Shown: one piece after another, positions 1 to 10,436 of the stretch
Layout: each line of letters starts with the position of its first letter
Numbering within the stretch: position 1 is the stretch's first letter
Position numbers and translations under genes: made by a program
Source: Teratosphaeria epicoccoides
Taxonomy: Eukaryota > Ascomycota > Dothideomycetes > Mycosphaerellales > Teratosphaeriaceae
Assembly: GCA_021401465.1 (NCBI GenBank)
Contig: JADDMT010000006.1
Location: 62,001 to 126,000, forward strand
Direction: 5' to 3'
Length of the DNA: 64,000 nt
The notes under the pieces: model-generated
What the model saw: only the letters and a program-made list of their open reading frames with translations
What the model was told of the DNA's origin: nothing
The model's database searches: none

Positions 1-1724
1 TGTGGAGCCATGTTGCCCCCAGCAGAGGTAGGCTGGTTCTCCTTTCTGGGCGGAAGAGTAGCGATGCCAGCCGTCAAGTCTTTCGATGGCGTTTTATCTG
101 AGGAGATCAATGTCTTCCAGCGGACTTTGCCATGCTCCCGGTCTGAGTAGCCGACAGACTGCAGTTCTTTGATATCGCCAGCAGACAGGCAGACGGTTTG
201 CACTGCAGCATCTTGGTTGGCTTTCGCTCTGCGCTCTTTGGAGGAAGATAGCAGGTTGCCCATGGTTGTAGTGTGTCCCAAAAGTCGTGTGAGTAGTGCC
301 TATTGCGGCCGGGCCTCCTTTCTATGTCCGCTTTGGCGCCGACCATGTATCTCCTGGCCTGTGCTCGACCGTTTGATCTGACCGATACTGTCCCTGCTGC
401 AGGGGGGGGATTGAAAGTGCAACAGGAGCGCGAAGCTTCGACTGCCTTTGGAGCAACATAAACCTTACCTCTCTCTGACGTTGGTTGCTTTGGTTGGTTG
501 AAGCAAAAACATGAGCGCCCACGCTCACGGGGTCCAGCGCATCCGGCATGCGCCGCCAAACGGCAGATGTCATACCTTTCCGGAGTCGAAGCCAATTGCT
601 GACACACAGGGCGGATCACGATTGCTGCCGTTTCCACCCTGTTCTGAGGAGACTACCAACTCAATTGCCATGGGAGTGGTAGATGCGTGACGATGTGGGT
701 GCAGAGTCGTCGTGTGCTTGAGGTCATTATGCTCAGCGTCGAGGGAACATTTGACATTGAAGCCGAGGCTTCGGCCCGAAGACCGTCCAGACTCGAAGTT
801 TCGTCTGCGCTCTGCCAGACATAGAGCCCCCCCACTTTGACCTGCGCCCTTTAAGTACCGCAACAGAGCACAGATAGGCCTGGAAGCTCCTCAAAAATTA
901 CTGACAGATAGCACGAACACCAACAAAAGTTCCAAGGGTCTGGCATTTACCGAGCGTTGTGGCGTGGGGTGCGCGTGGAGAGGCATATAGGGTTTGACTT
1001 ATCAAATGCCAACGAGGCCTGCATCCTGCCCGTAGAGAGGTCATCCGGAAGAGACACCGTAGCATCAGACGAGTGTCCGGCGCGAGCAGCTTGGACGTAT
1101 TCCGATGCTGAAGCGGAATGCTGTCTTGGTTGTTGTCCACTAGAGACGGCACTAGATCGAGACGTTGTCATTACCTGCCTTGCTAGCAGCGAGAGGACTT
1201 TCGCCACCACGATTTGTAGGCGAGCAAGATTGTGGATGATTGGTGTAACTTGGCCAAGGGACTCACATTACTACCAAGGCAGCGGAACGCTTCTCTGTTG
1301 TACAAGTTTGGAATAAGGTATGAGGTTGTACAAGTTTGGAATAAGGTATGAGACCGGCCATTGATTTGCAACAGTAATCCGTCTCAGCCAACACAGAAAA
1401 GGAAGAAGAAGATTCCTTGAAATCCACGCACCTCAGTCACGCAGCACCGACATCACGCCGTTCATATTGTAAAATGCCAATCGAACGACTGTCAGGTCGA
1501 CAATCTCGTTTGCAGGACGGACATCATGTCCCAAACGGGAGTCAGCAGTCACACGAACAGCGTTGCCCGTACCCGTCGCCGGTAAGCCGTGTCCGACAGG
1601 TGGAACACGTTGCAATTGGGAGGCCCTGGCATATTGATTAGATAACATGATCGAGCTTTTGTAGTTGTCTGTCTGCATGTAGCGACGACATGCTCCTCCT
1701 GTATACCACCAGCGCGGGCCCGGA
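1..1724. other. Gene-free stretch, left end
   Basis: I see no gene I can support here. The open frames (for example minus 107-637 and plus 957-1316) have low-complexity or Cys/Arg-rich translations without domains, introns or a start context. The only clear structure is the 28-bp tandem repeat at 1297-1352. The end of the esterase gene lies just to the right, so part of this stretch should be its 3' UTR. Confidence 0.5.
1297..1352. repeat. Perfect 28-bp tandem duplication
   Basis: Two identical, directly adjacent copies of a 28-bp unit (1297-1324 and 1325-1352) that begins gttgtacaag and ends ggtatgag. No mismatch is seen between copies, which suggests a recent duplication. It lies in non-coding sequence. 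Confidence 0.95.
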
Positions 1725-3564
1725 TCAGTAGACAGGCACCTTCACGCCCTTGAAATCGTAGTACCACGTGTTCAGACTTTCTTGGTTGTAGAGACACTCC
1801 ATACTCGACCCATTGCCATGCCAGAGCGGTCGCAATGGCCACTCGCAGATCTGGCGGTTCTCGCCGATGTAGTCGCCCTGTAGTACCGTGGCATTCAGCG
1901 TCGTGGGCTCGACGCCCTTCTCAACCCAGTTGATCATAACTGCCAGATTCGTCTGCGGCCAGGGGCCGTTTGGCTGCAAGGTGTCCGGCTGGCAGTGACT
2001 CCCACCGGGGACGGCATAGAATTTGTACCATTTGCTGCGCGCGGCGCTGGCCTCGACGAAATCGAGCTCAGGGTACATGATATCCTGGACAGATTGCGTG
2101 TAGCGGACGGAGGAGGAGGTGGGAATGCTGTAATCGGATTCGCCGTGGTAGTGGATGATTTTGTTGCCGGCGTCGTACCAGGGAGTGAGGTCCGGCCTAA
2201 AGGGACGTATGGGTTAGCAAGGTGGTCTTCGAAAGACTGCGAGACTTTGAGTCCCTCACCAAGTCGTCTGCAAGCTGTCCTGGTACTTGGCCAGACCACC
2301 AACCATCCAATCCTTCAGCGTGTCGTATGTGACATTGTCAAGCGAAGGAAGCTCGTCAGCATCGTGCAGCATGAGGAATCGTTCCACCCACTCGCCACCT
2401 AGTCCGTCCTGCGAAAGCTGGTACTTTCCTGAAGTGCTGTTGTAGGCCGTCTGCGCATCAGTGTATGTCGACGAGGGCTGGTAGGACAGGTAGACACGTT
2501 TCCCTTGGCTGTCGTGCAACCCATGCATGATCGTCGCGGCAACAGCTGCAGCTTCTGCAGAGACTGTGCCGTTCGTAGCAGGAGTGGAGCTACTGTCCCC
2601 CATGCCCATGCTTGTAGTAGAAGCAGCACACGAGTAACCCAGTCCAATCGTAGAATTGACGTTGAATTGCAGAATACACAGGTCCGTGCGGGCCACGACT
2701 CCATCAGTCAAGCCATCCAGCGGGTCGCAGTATTCGATCGTTGCATTGACAATTCTGGACATCTCACATGGGGAAGGGTAATAGTTGAGGGTCTTCTCGA
2801 CGATGTTTGAGTGAAGATGATTGACCTGCTGGAAACCGTAGCGGATCGCCGGTGCGCCAATGATAGCACCATCGTAGGTCTCCGAAAATCGTTGAACTTG
2901 AGAGAATCCCTCGCGTCCACCTATCATCCGGTCAGTCAATGAGTTCGGTCCAAAAGATCTCATCCTTACCTTCAGAGCACGCCTGATAGTAGGTGTACAG
3001 CTTCGTCGCATTTGACGAGTAAAAGTTCCTAGTGAAAGCTTGGCCCAGGACCGTCATCTCGTGGATCGCCTCATATCCGAACATGTAGACGGATTCCCAG
3101 TTGATCGAATTGTTGGCGAGCAAGAACACGGCGTCCCATTGAGTGTCGAAACTGCCAAACCCACCATCGGTCAAGCCGGATGCGGCGCCGTACGGAATGC
3201 CACCAGAGACTGAGGTGTTGCCGGAATTGATGGCAAGACCTGCACCGCCCGTTGCGAGGAAACGGTTCTGGTACTGCTCAGGCGCAGGCATGTAGTAGGT
3301 AACCAGAACTGAATCGTTTCGGCCATTGTGGCTGTAGGCGAAGGTGACATTGCAATAGTTGATAACTGCGTCCGGATACATGTAGTTCGAGACTGAAACG
3401 TTGTAGAACGCTTGCGCCGAGACTGACGAGGCATCAACGGTGAGTCCTGGGTATGCATCTGCTGGCAGAGCCGCGTTCGCGTACGATGCCGTGCAAACAC
3501 TAGCGAGAGAGGCAGCCAGTGTCGATGTGGCGCAAAGCGCCAGCGCTGCAATTTGAGTGAACAT
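1725..3564 (-). CDS. Secreted tannase/feruloyl esterase family hydrolase
   Basis: Predicted 575-residue extracellular esterase of the tannase/feruloyl esterase family (PF07519 type), which cleaves ester bonds of gallate or feruloyl groups in plant polymers. Three exons read on the minus strand: 3564-2970, 2920-2260 and 2196-1725; the introns (49 and 63 nt) are GT-AG and phase-consistent. Residues 1-17 look like a signal peptide (MFTQIAALALCATSTLA). The family's CS-D-HC catalytic pattern is visible: nucleophile in CSEGG (Cys196-Ser197, split by intron 1), Asp440 in HGESD, and His486-Cys487 in GGSHC. The nucleophile motif is completed only by splicing, which supports the gene model. Many N-glycosylation sequons (NVS, NNS, NGT) fit secretion. 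Tannase versus feruloyl esterase versus another substrate cannot be told from sequence. Confidence 0.9.
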
Positions 3565-4943
3565 ATTGAGAATAAGCTGAGAGCACAGCTGACTGAACTC
3601 GTTTCACGATGCGAGATTCTCACCTCTATATACATGACTCCCCCAAACGCCATCCAGGACCGACATCGCGTCCAGTGGCATGGCCGTCGAAGAGGCTCTA
3701 TAATGTGGCAGATATGCTTCGCCGTTGCGAAGTTTAAACGTGGTTCCGATGTCTTCAAAAGCCTGCCGAGCGCAGTCCGGTCGTCGTCAAAGCGCGGCGG
3801 ACGAGCCAGCAACGACGACACCTCCGCCGTCTATGCCCTTGAGATCCAGACGCCATGTAGCCTAACCGATGGGGTTGGTCGATCATGACAGCAAGCTGCC
3901 GACGCCGGTTGAAAGCGTGCACAAGTGGGTAAAGGCATTACGCGGCCGAGAGCATTGCGGAGACTGCACAGATGCTGCATTCATACGCCGCCTGACAAGA
4001 TGCTGACTTCATACGCCGCCTGACAGCCAGGATTGCGCACGCCTGCAGAAACACATCAAAGGAGGGGCGTTTGTGGGGCTGACGGTGCATGTGTGGAGGA
4101 TGAGGAGAAAGACTGTGAAAGGGATCGAAGCCCTCTACCCTTTGAGCTTGGCCTCAGGCACGCAGCTAAGCGGGAACTTTCTTGCGAATAAAGTCCACTG
4201 AACAACACTTCCACATTCGACCCAAGTCCTTCCCCTCTTCTCACTATTGATTGACCCTCTTGCGATTGGGCGGAAATGGACAAGACCGAGTAGTGATGAT
4301 GCTGCTATGAGTTTCAAAGCAGCACGAAGATGACCTCAGCTTCATCGTGTCCCGACTCCCCAATTGACGCCCTTCGACGACATATTGCCATATCGGCAGA
4401 TCTGGAGATGAGTTTACCCTTTCTCGACTAACGACGGGCTACATTTCGGAAGAATGCCATTCGGAGCTGGAGGATAAAGGCTTTCCCGTATTGCAAAGCA
4501 GAAAAATAACGCCGTCAGCTTCATCGTGCCCGCTTCGTGCCTTGCGACGACCTTGAACTTACTGCCTCTGGTATACGACGGTGGAGGACAACAAGCACGC
4601 TGCATGGACATGCGGCATCAAATCGGGAAGAGCAGTTCCAGCCTCACAGGTACCGCGAAGCTGTTGGTAAAATGTATTTGTAAGTTGTGGGTATATCATA
4701 GAATTTGTAATACTATCAAAGCTGGTAATATTATAGTATGAACACCAGTTGAGTTGTATGTTCAGTACCTAGGCTACCTGTTTCAAGGATAGAAGGTGTT
4801 GTTGCAGACCGTGCGAGAAAATGTCATAGTGGTCCGTGCTCTCATCAATCACTCCTAAGGTCTCCGACAGATTCGCTTGGCGTCGACATCACGGTGCAAG
4901 CACTTCTCACACCATTGTTGAAGAATTCATCCTTCATTCCGCC
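3565..4943. other. Intergenic region between esterase and nfs1 (divergent)
   Basis: The esterase reads leftward and nfs1 rightward from here, so this 1.4 kb holds both promoters. No coding frame is convincing. A 28-bp tandem repeat lies at 3971-4026, and 4660-4745 is AT-rich. A frame-open GTG at 4836 lies upstream of the nfs1 ATG but is not a likely start. Confidence 0.6.
3971..4026. repeat. 28-bp tandem duplication with few mismatches
   Basis: Two adjacent 28-bp copies (3971-3998 and 3999-4026), each of the form gatgctg.., ttcatacgcc, gcctgaca. They differ at two positions in the middle (ca versus ac) and at the last base. The unit has the same length as, but no resemblance to, the repeat at 1297-1352. 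Confidence 0.9.
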
Positions 4944-6705
4944 ATGTCTCACGTCGCACCATCTGCAGCACGGCAAGTGCTACGACGATGTAGTCGCCGG
5001 CTGTCAACCACATCGCCCGCATGCATCAGCCCAGCCCGCCGCAGTCATTGCCATCAAAGCCGGAGAACATACGTCTCCGAGTCCTCGCCCAAGAACGCCA
5101 CTGTCAATATCGAAAGTACAATTCGCGCAGACCAGAAGGCGTTCCTGAACCAGACCGGCGTCCGACCAGAGAATGTGCAGGTTCCATCGACCGGCATCTC
5201 CGCCGACGCCATGATGAGCCCGGCGGCAGGTATCTTGAAACAAGCGACTGTGATGGACGAAGGAACGCGGCCAATATACCTTGACATGCAGGCGACGACA
5301 CCTACCGACCCACGCGTGCTCGACGCAATGCTTCCATTCTACACCGGGTTGTACGGCAATCCACACAGCAGGACGCACGCCTACGGATGGGAGACAGATA
5401 AGGCGGTAGAACAGGCGCGCACGAACATTGCAGAACTCATAGGCGCAGATCCGAAAGAGATCATCTTCACAAGTGGAGCAACGGAGAGTAATAACATGAG
5501 CGTCAAGGGTGTCGCGCGCTTCTTCAAGCGTTCAGGGAAAAAAAATCACATCATTACCTGTCAAACAGAACACAAGTGCGTCTTGGACAGCTGCCGACAT
5601 TTGCAAGACGAAGGGTTCGAGGTCACATACTTGCCTGTCCAGAATAATGGCCTGGTCAGTTTAGAAGAACTTGAGAAGGCAATGCGGCCTGAGACTTGCT
5701 TAGTGTCCATCATGACCGTGAACAACGAGATCGGTGTCGTGCAGCCGGTAGAGGAGATTGGAATACTTTGCCGGAGCAAAAAGGTCTTCTTCCATACCGA
5801 TGGCGCGCAAGCAGTTGGCAAGATTCCTTTGGATGTGAACAAGATGAACGTGGATCTCATGTCGATCTCCGCGCACAAAATCTACGGACCAAAGGGTATC
5901 GGAGCCTGCTATGTGCGACGACGGCCGCGTGTCAGAATTGACCCCATCATCTCAGGTGGAGGACAGGAGCGTGGTTTGAGGTCCGGTACTATTGCGCCAC
6001 CACTTGTCATTGGTTTTGGTGAGGCGGCAAGAATCGCGAAGGCGGAGATGGCGGTAGGTTTCAGTCTTTTCTTTGAATCCCTACTGTGACCTTGGCGCAG
6101 CAGCAACACAACCCCTTTGATCGCATGATTATACCTTACACTTGCATGGCTTGCATAGTTGGCGACCTTGACCGGTCGCAGCTGCGTGCTGAACGGAAGA
6201 TCAGACATATGACTAACTCAGACATCTTTGACACTTCTCACATTGAATTAACTCATGAGCCTTGGGCTAACATGTGGTGCAGTACGATACCCGACGCATC
6301 GAACAGCTCTCCAGCAGACTCCGCGCCGGTCTGCTTGGTATGGAGCACACCTCTCTGAATGGCGATCCTGAGCGACATTACCCGGGCTGCGTCAATGTTT
6401 CCTTCGCATACGTGGAGGGTGAGTCGCTGCTAATGGCGCTAAAAGACATTGCCTTATCCTCTGGCTCCGCCTGCACGTCTGCGTCTTTGGAGCCGTCATA
6501 CGTGCTCCGAGCTCTGGGCAACTCAGACGAGTCAGCACATTCATCTATTCGTTTCGGCATTGGCCGTTTCACAACAGACGCGGAGATCGACTACGTCCTC
6601 AAAGCAGTAAAAGAACGTGTCACGTTCTTGAGAGAGCTGTCGCCGCTTTGGGAGCTGGTGCAGGAGGGTGTAGACCTCAACACGATTGAGTGGTCTCAGC
6701 ACTAG
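4944..6705 (+). CDS. nfs1: Mitochondrial cysteine desulfurase Nfs1
   Basis: Class V aminotransferase-fold, PLP-dependent cysteine desulfurase. It takes sulfur from cysteine for mitochondrial Fe-S cluster assembly on the Isu scaffold, with Isd11 and frataxin as known partners, and feeds tRNA thiolation. Exons 4944-6053 and 6283-6705 give 510 residues. The ATG at 4944 is preferred to the in-frame GTG at 4836 because it opens an Arg/Ser-rich mitochondrial presequence (RQVLRRCSRRLSTT). The PLP lysine is Lys312 in SAHKIYGPKG, and the active-site persulfide cysteine is Cys434 in SSGSACTSASLEP. The C-terminus ends NTIEWSQH, characteristic of eukaryotic Nfs1. The intron is 229 nt, several times longer than most introns here, and separates the PLP domain from the catalytic-cysteine segment. 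Confidence 0.97.
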
Positions 6706-7766
6706 GTCAGCATGGATCGGTGGCGATTCAGAGCTTGCGCAGCATTGTGCTGCGACGCACGTGGTGATGGCGACCAGCAATAAGTCCGGCAGCATGTGCA
6801 CTGATAGGCATTTTGTGTAAGTAGTTGATGCGAGCGGTGCAACGGTTGACGCTCTAGCCATCCTACAAGGTTTCCATCGAGGAACACTTCAGATATACCC
6901 ACGGGTTCGCCGGATCCAGCCACAGTCCGTGTGGAAGGCTCGCGGACGCAGTTGCTTTGCGCCATCATTGACACCACTGAAAAAGGTGTGTTTATGAGAA
7001 GCGTTGCCCGGACGGTTCGACAATGCATAAGTATGTCTCTGTCCAATCGCGTTAAGCCAAGCGCCAAAGAACGGGCCCACCTCGCGCACGGAGTAGGGCT
7101 TAAGGTTTGCGATCTCAGCTCACGTCAGAACGCCTTTCACAAGCTTCGCGGAGTAGCGGTCCTCACCGTCCTTTGAGAATGCTACTGAGGCTGCTCTAGC
7201 GACAGCCACAGAACGCCAGATCGTTCATGTCCGTACTCCAGCCACCAGCCCTAACACGCACACAGCCATGCGCTGTCCAATGCTCAACCAAAGCTTCTCA
7301 TATGCTCCTTCAGGAGCAAGGCTGAACCTGCCGCACGTTGCGCGCCTTAGCCACATCTATCTCGGTATGCGAAGCAAGTCTTCGCGCTTTCGCTTGTGAT
7401 CGCAGATTGTGGCTTCGCATTGCGAGCTGCAATACTGCGAGATACTGCATCCGGCTGCCTGAAGCGAGTGCGAGGCGGACCAATGCGTTGGGAGGAAACG
7501 CCGATGCTTGGAAGTTTATGTCGGCTTGCTTTGCGAACACTGATACTTTGATCAGGCAGACGGACGGGCGATGCATATAAAGTTCGGTGTGTATGCCTGA
7601 TCGATGATACATCCGCAACAGCAACAATAATCACTTCAGACAAGAATAACGAGCACGACGCAGCAGCGACATCTCAAAACTCCAGGCTCATCACTCATCT
7701 ATCCTCTCGATCAGTTCGCGATCAATCACTTCTCTGCCTCCTCTCAGGAAAGAGCAAAACATCGCG
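6706..7766. other. Intergenic region, nfs1 3' side to CVNH gene
   Basis: Short overlapping frames on both strands show no recognisable domain and no consistent splice signals. It should contain the nfs1 3' UTR and the promoter of the next gene. The last 100 nt before the ATG are rich in C and A, typical of a fungal 5' leader. Confidence 0.55.
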
Positions 7767-8630
7767 ATGTCTTTCCCACTCAACGTCGCGATGCCACTCT
7801 TCAACCGTCGCTCCAGCTCCAACTTGACCAAATCATCCACTCGCTCCATCAAGTCCAACAAGTCCAACACCAGCAAGCGCCATTCGCACGACCTTGCCAA
7901 CATGGCTGTCTGGCCCTCGACTTGCAAGAACATCCGCCTCGAAGTCACGGCCTACAATGTCTACCTGCACGCGCTCTGCCGCCGCGACGATGGAACTTGG
8001 CGCCAGTCCAAGCTTGACCTGAATCTCTGCGTTGGCCCTGAGCCCCGTGCCTGGAACTCCAAGGACCAGCTCATGCCGTTGGGGTCGTGGCAACCGGCTA
8101 GCTTGTTGTCCAGCAACGGCGAGCCGACCAATGTCAGGAACATCAGACTTGCAAATCAGGCAACGACCTTAAGGGCCGAAATTACTGCGTACAAAGGCTT
8201 GTCAGCGGTGTGGGATCGAGGTAACCGATGGGTAGTTCGCGACTTTGACTTAACACAGCATGTTCGCAACCACGATGGAGTGCTTGAGTTCTGGGCACCG
8301 CGATGGTAAGTGCTTACAACCAGTCTTTTCGATCTCATAACCCAGACTAAAGATGTCCGCAGCGCCAGCGGCGGCATGCCAATCTGGTTCTCCGGTGTTT
8401 GCGAGCACATCCACAACCGGAGCGGTGCGAGCTCAAGGACCACCACTCCCGTCTCAGAGGTAGGCGGCTACACCTGGAAAGACCAAATGCCCCTTGACTC
8501 TGCGATGCAGAACTGGCAGGTGAATCTGGTAGATCAAATATTCCACGGCTTCGGCTGGGACGAGCATGAGATCGAGTGGATGAGAGGCACGGTTGAGTAT
8601 GACCAGTATATTGTCAGGCTTGGATCTTGA
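7767..8630 (+). CDS. CyanoVirin-N-homology (CVNH) lectin-like protein
   Basis: Predicted 268-residue protein in two exons (7767-8305, 8363-8630) split by a 57-nt intron with a strong GTAAGT donor. Residues about 48-175 resemble a CVNH domain, a two-repeat carbohydrate-binding fold known from fungi and cyanobacteria: each half has the pattern N(I/V)RL, a Leu-rich strand, then a GxWxxxxxDL stretch (DDGTWRQSKLDL and NRWVVRDFDL). Residues 1-45 are Ser/Lys-rich and there is no signal peptide, so a cytosolic or unconventionally exported protein is expected. The C-terminal 90 residues are unrecognised. An alternative start at codon 9 (7791) would shorten it slightly. CVNH is called from pattern, not search, and sugar specificity is unknown. 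Confidence 0.75.
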
Positions 8631-9008
8631 ACGCGCTGCATGGTGATTGTTCTCAGTTCGCTTGCTATGCGATTCTGCGATTTACAGCGAGGAGTTGGTT
8701 CGAATCGAAACAGATTTCTGTTAAACGCACCTTCCGTTTTCGGCGCGTGGGTGTTTGCTGGCTCTCGGCCCGCACCGCTAGTTGCAGCGCAGCTTCCGAA
8801 CTCTGCCGGCTCTGAGTGCGTGCTTGCCTCCTCGGTCCTTCCTTGGACGAACAACATCCTTGTTTTACTGTTATACTGCGCGTTGATGATACTAGTGGGT
8901 GTCCTATACCCTACCGATATGGCATTTGCTGACAACTGCTAGATGATGATGATGTGCAACGTAGAATCGAAGGAGGAGAACGCCACACCTAGTCGATAAG
9001 ATGACTAG

Positions 9009-9043
<35 letters not shown>

Positions 9044-10436
9044 ATCCTCTCCCTGACACTCTAGGCCCCATACTGCGTAAACACGACGCACAGAACGTGC
9101 CAGGAACTTCACATCAGGGACTGCGTGAAGCCGATGCACAGGCTGATGATGCCGCGAACAAGACCAGTGGCGCGTCAGAGTCCATCGAAGCTTGTACGGT
9201 AAATCCGGCCAGAATGCATGCCAATCTTGACCGTGACATGGTCCTACCTCTTGGGCCTGTGGAGCAACTGCTTCAAATGAGTGCGTGCAGCCTCAAACGG
9301 ATGCTGACTAGCGGGAGGATGAGCATTCTCCGACCGCGACCACCTTGTCGCAAGACTAGGTAAACAAGATCGACAGGGATTTGGCGGAGAAGGTTGCTCC
9401 TCGATGCCAGAAGATCTGTGCGGTTGACGAGCAAGTAAGTATGTGGCTTGTATCACGTTGAGCAGCTGCATGAAGATGAGATGTATCAAGCAGCGCACTT
9501 ACTTGGGGACGCTTTCGAGCACGTGAGGTTCCGAAAGCCTGCACCCAAGCAGAGTACCAATCCTTGCAAGCAGCGCAGCAATGCAAAGAGGAGGCAAGAG
9601 AAAGACGAAAGGCATGCCTGCCTAAACCCTTCACGAGGGACAGGCACAACTACTGGCACATCCCAGAAAGGAGCCATATTATATGTGCGCTGAATGCGAC
9701 CGCAGACATTCTGCAGGTTGGCGCATAAGTGTCCAAACTGCGCACGACACGACAGAGGATAACGTCTTACATGCAGCACTTGCCTAGGATACTATCATCT
9801 ATCCGAGCCGTATCCTGTGGCGTCCTGACCGCTCGCCGTACCAGTGATAATGCAGCGGCATACCGCAGGTGCTCGAGCCAGCATTTAAGCACTTCGTCGC
9901 GCATTGGCACATCACAGATACCTAGATGCGACTGCTCGTTGATGTGACACACTGCTCCCCGGTGTGACTGACTGCGTGTTGATGGAACAGCCCGTTGACG
10001 TCGTTGGTCTTGATCATCTCGTCACATCGCGACTCGAGCGGCAGACCACTTGATCTGTTCGTCGACTGACGCGATGACGGGATTGAAACCAGGGCAGCGA
10101 GGTCTTGCATGACATCTATTATGGTCATTGCGATCGCTAGTCCAATTGAGAGCCTTTTTTTTTACCTATCATCCATCCAAGCAGTCTACATGGTTCCGAA
10201 AGGCATTAGCTATTACAGTACTGCTGCACCAAGACCAGCTTGAATGCAACTCGAAGCATTCTCTATGTCTACACATCATCGAGCCATTGCTCGTTACCCA
10301 GGCTGACGCACCACGCGCCTGACCGCGCAGGACGAACGCATCCTTCTGGAGCGGAAACGCTCTCCCGTACCAAAACCAGACCTAACACCATCGCTTGCCA
10401 AACAAAGACATCTGTTGTAATGGTTCTGTCGATAGG
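8631..10436. other. Gene-poor 1.8-kb stretch with poly-C tract
   Basis: No supportable gene. It is the shared 3' side of the CVNH gene (plus) and the Prm10-like gene (minus). A 35-bp poly-C run at 9009-9043 makes a spurious polyproline frame. Other frames lack domains. Confidence 0.55.
9009..9043. repeat. Poly-C homopolymer (35 bp)
   Basis: An uninterrupted run of C from 9009 to 9043 in non-coding DNA. Its true length is doubtful in any assembly, as such runs are prone to replication slippage and sequencing error. On the minus strand it is a G-tract. Confidence 0.9.

Noticed and set aside
107..637. 176-codon minus-strand frame at the left end
   Set aside because: Composition is Cys/Arg-rich with no domain, splice pattern or start context.
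1297..4026. 28-bp repeats as a possible CRISPR array
   Set aside because: They are direct tandem copies with no spacers, in a eukaryotic genome.
4836..4943. Upstream GTG extension of nfs1
   Set aside because: Non-ATG start, and the extension does not look like a presequence; the ATG at 4944 begins a proper one.
8690..8715. tRNA-like B box (ggttcgaatc)
   Set aside because: The flanking bases do not form a T-arm stem and no A box lies upstream.
9001..9363. Plus-strand frame starting with a polyproline run
   Set aside because: The run is created by the 35-bp poly-C tract; the rest has no domain and no sensible leader.
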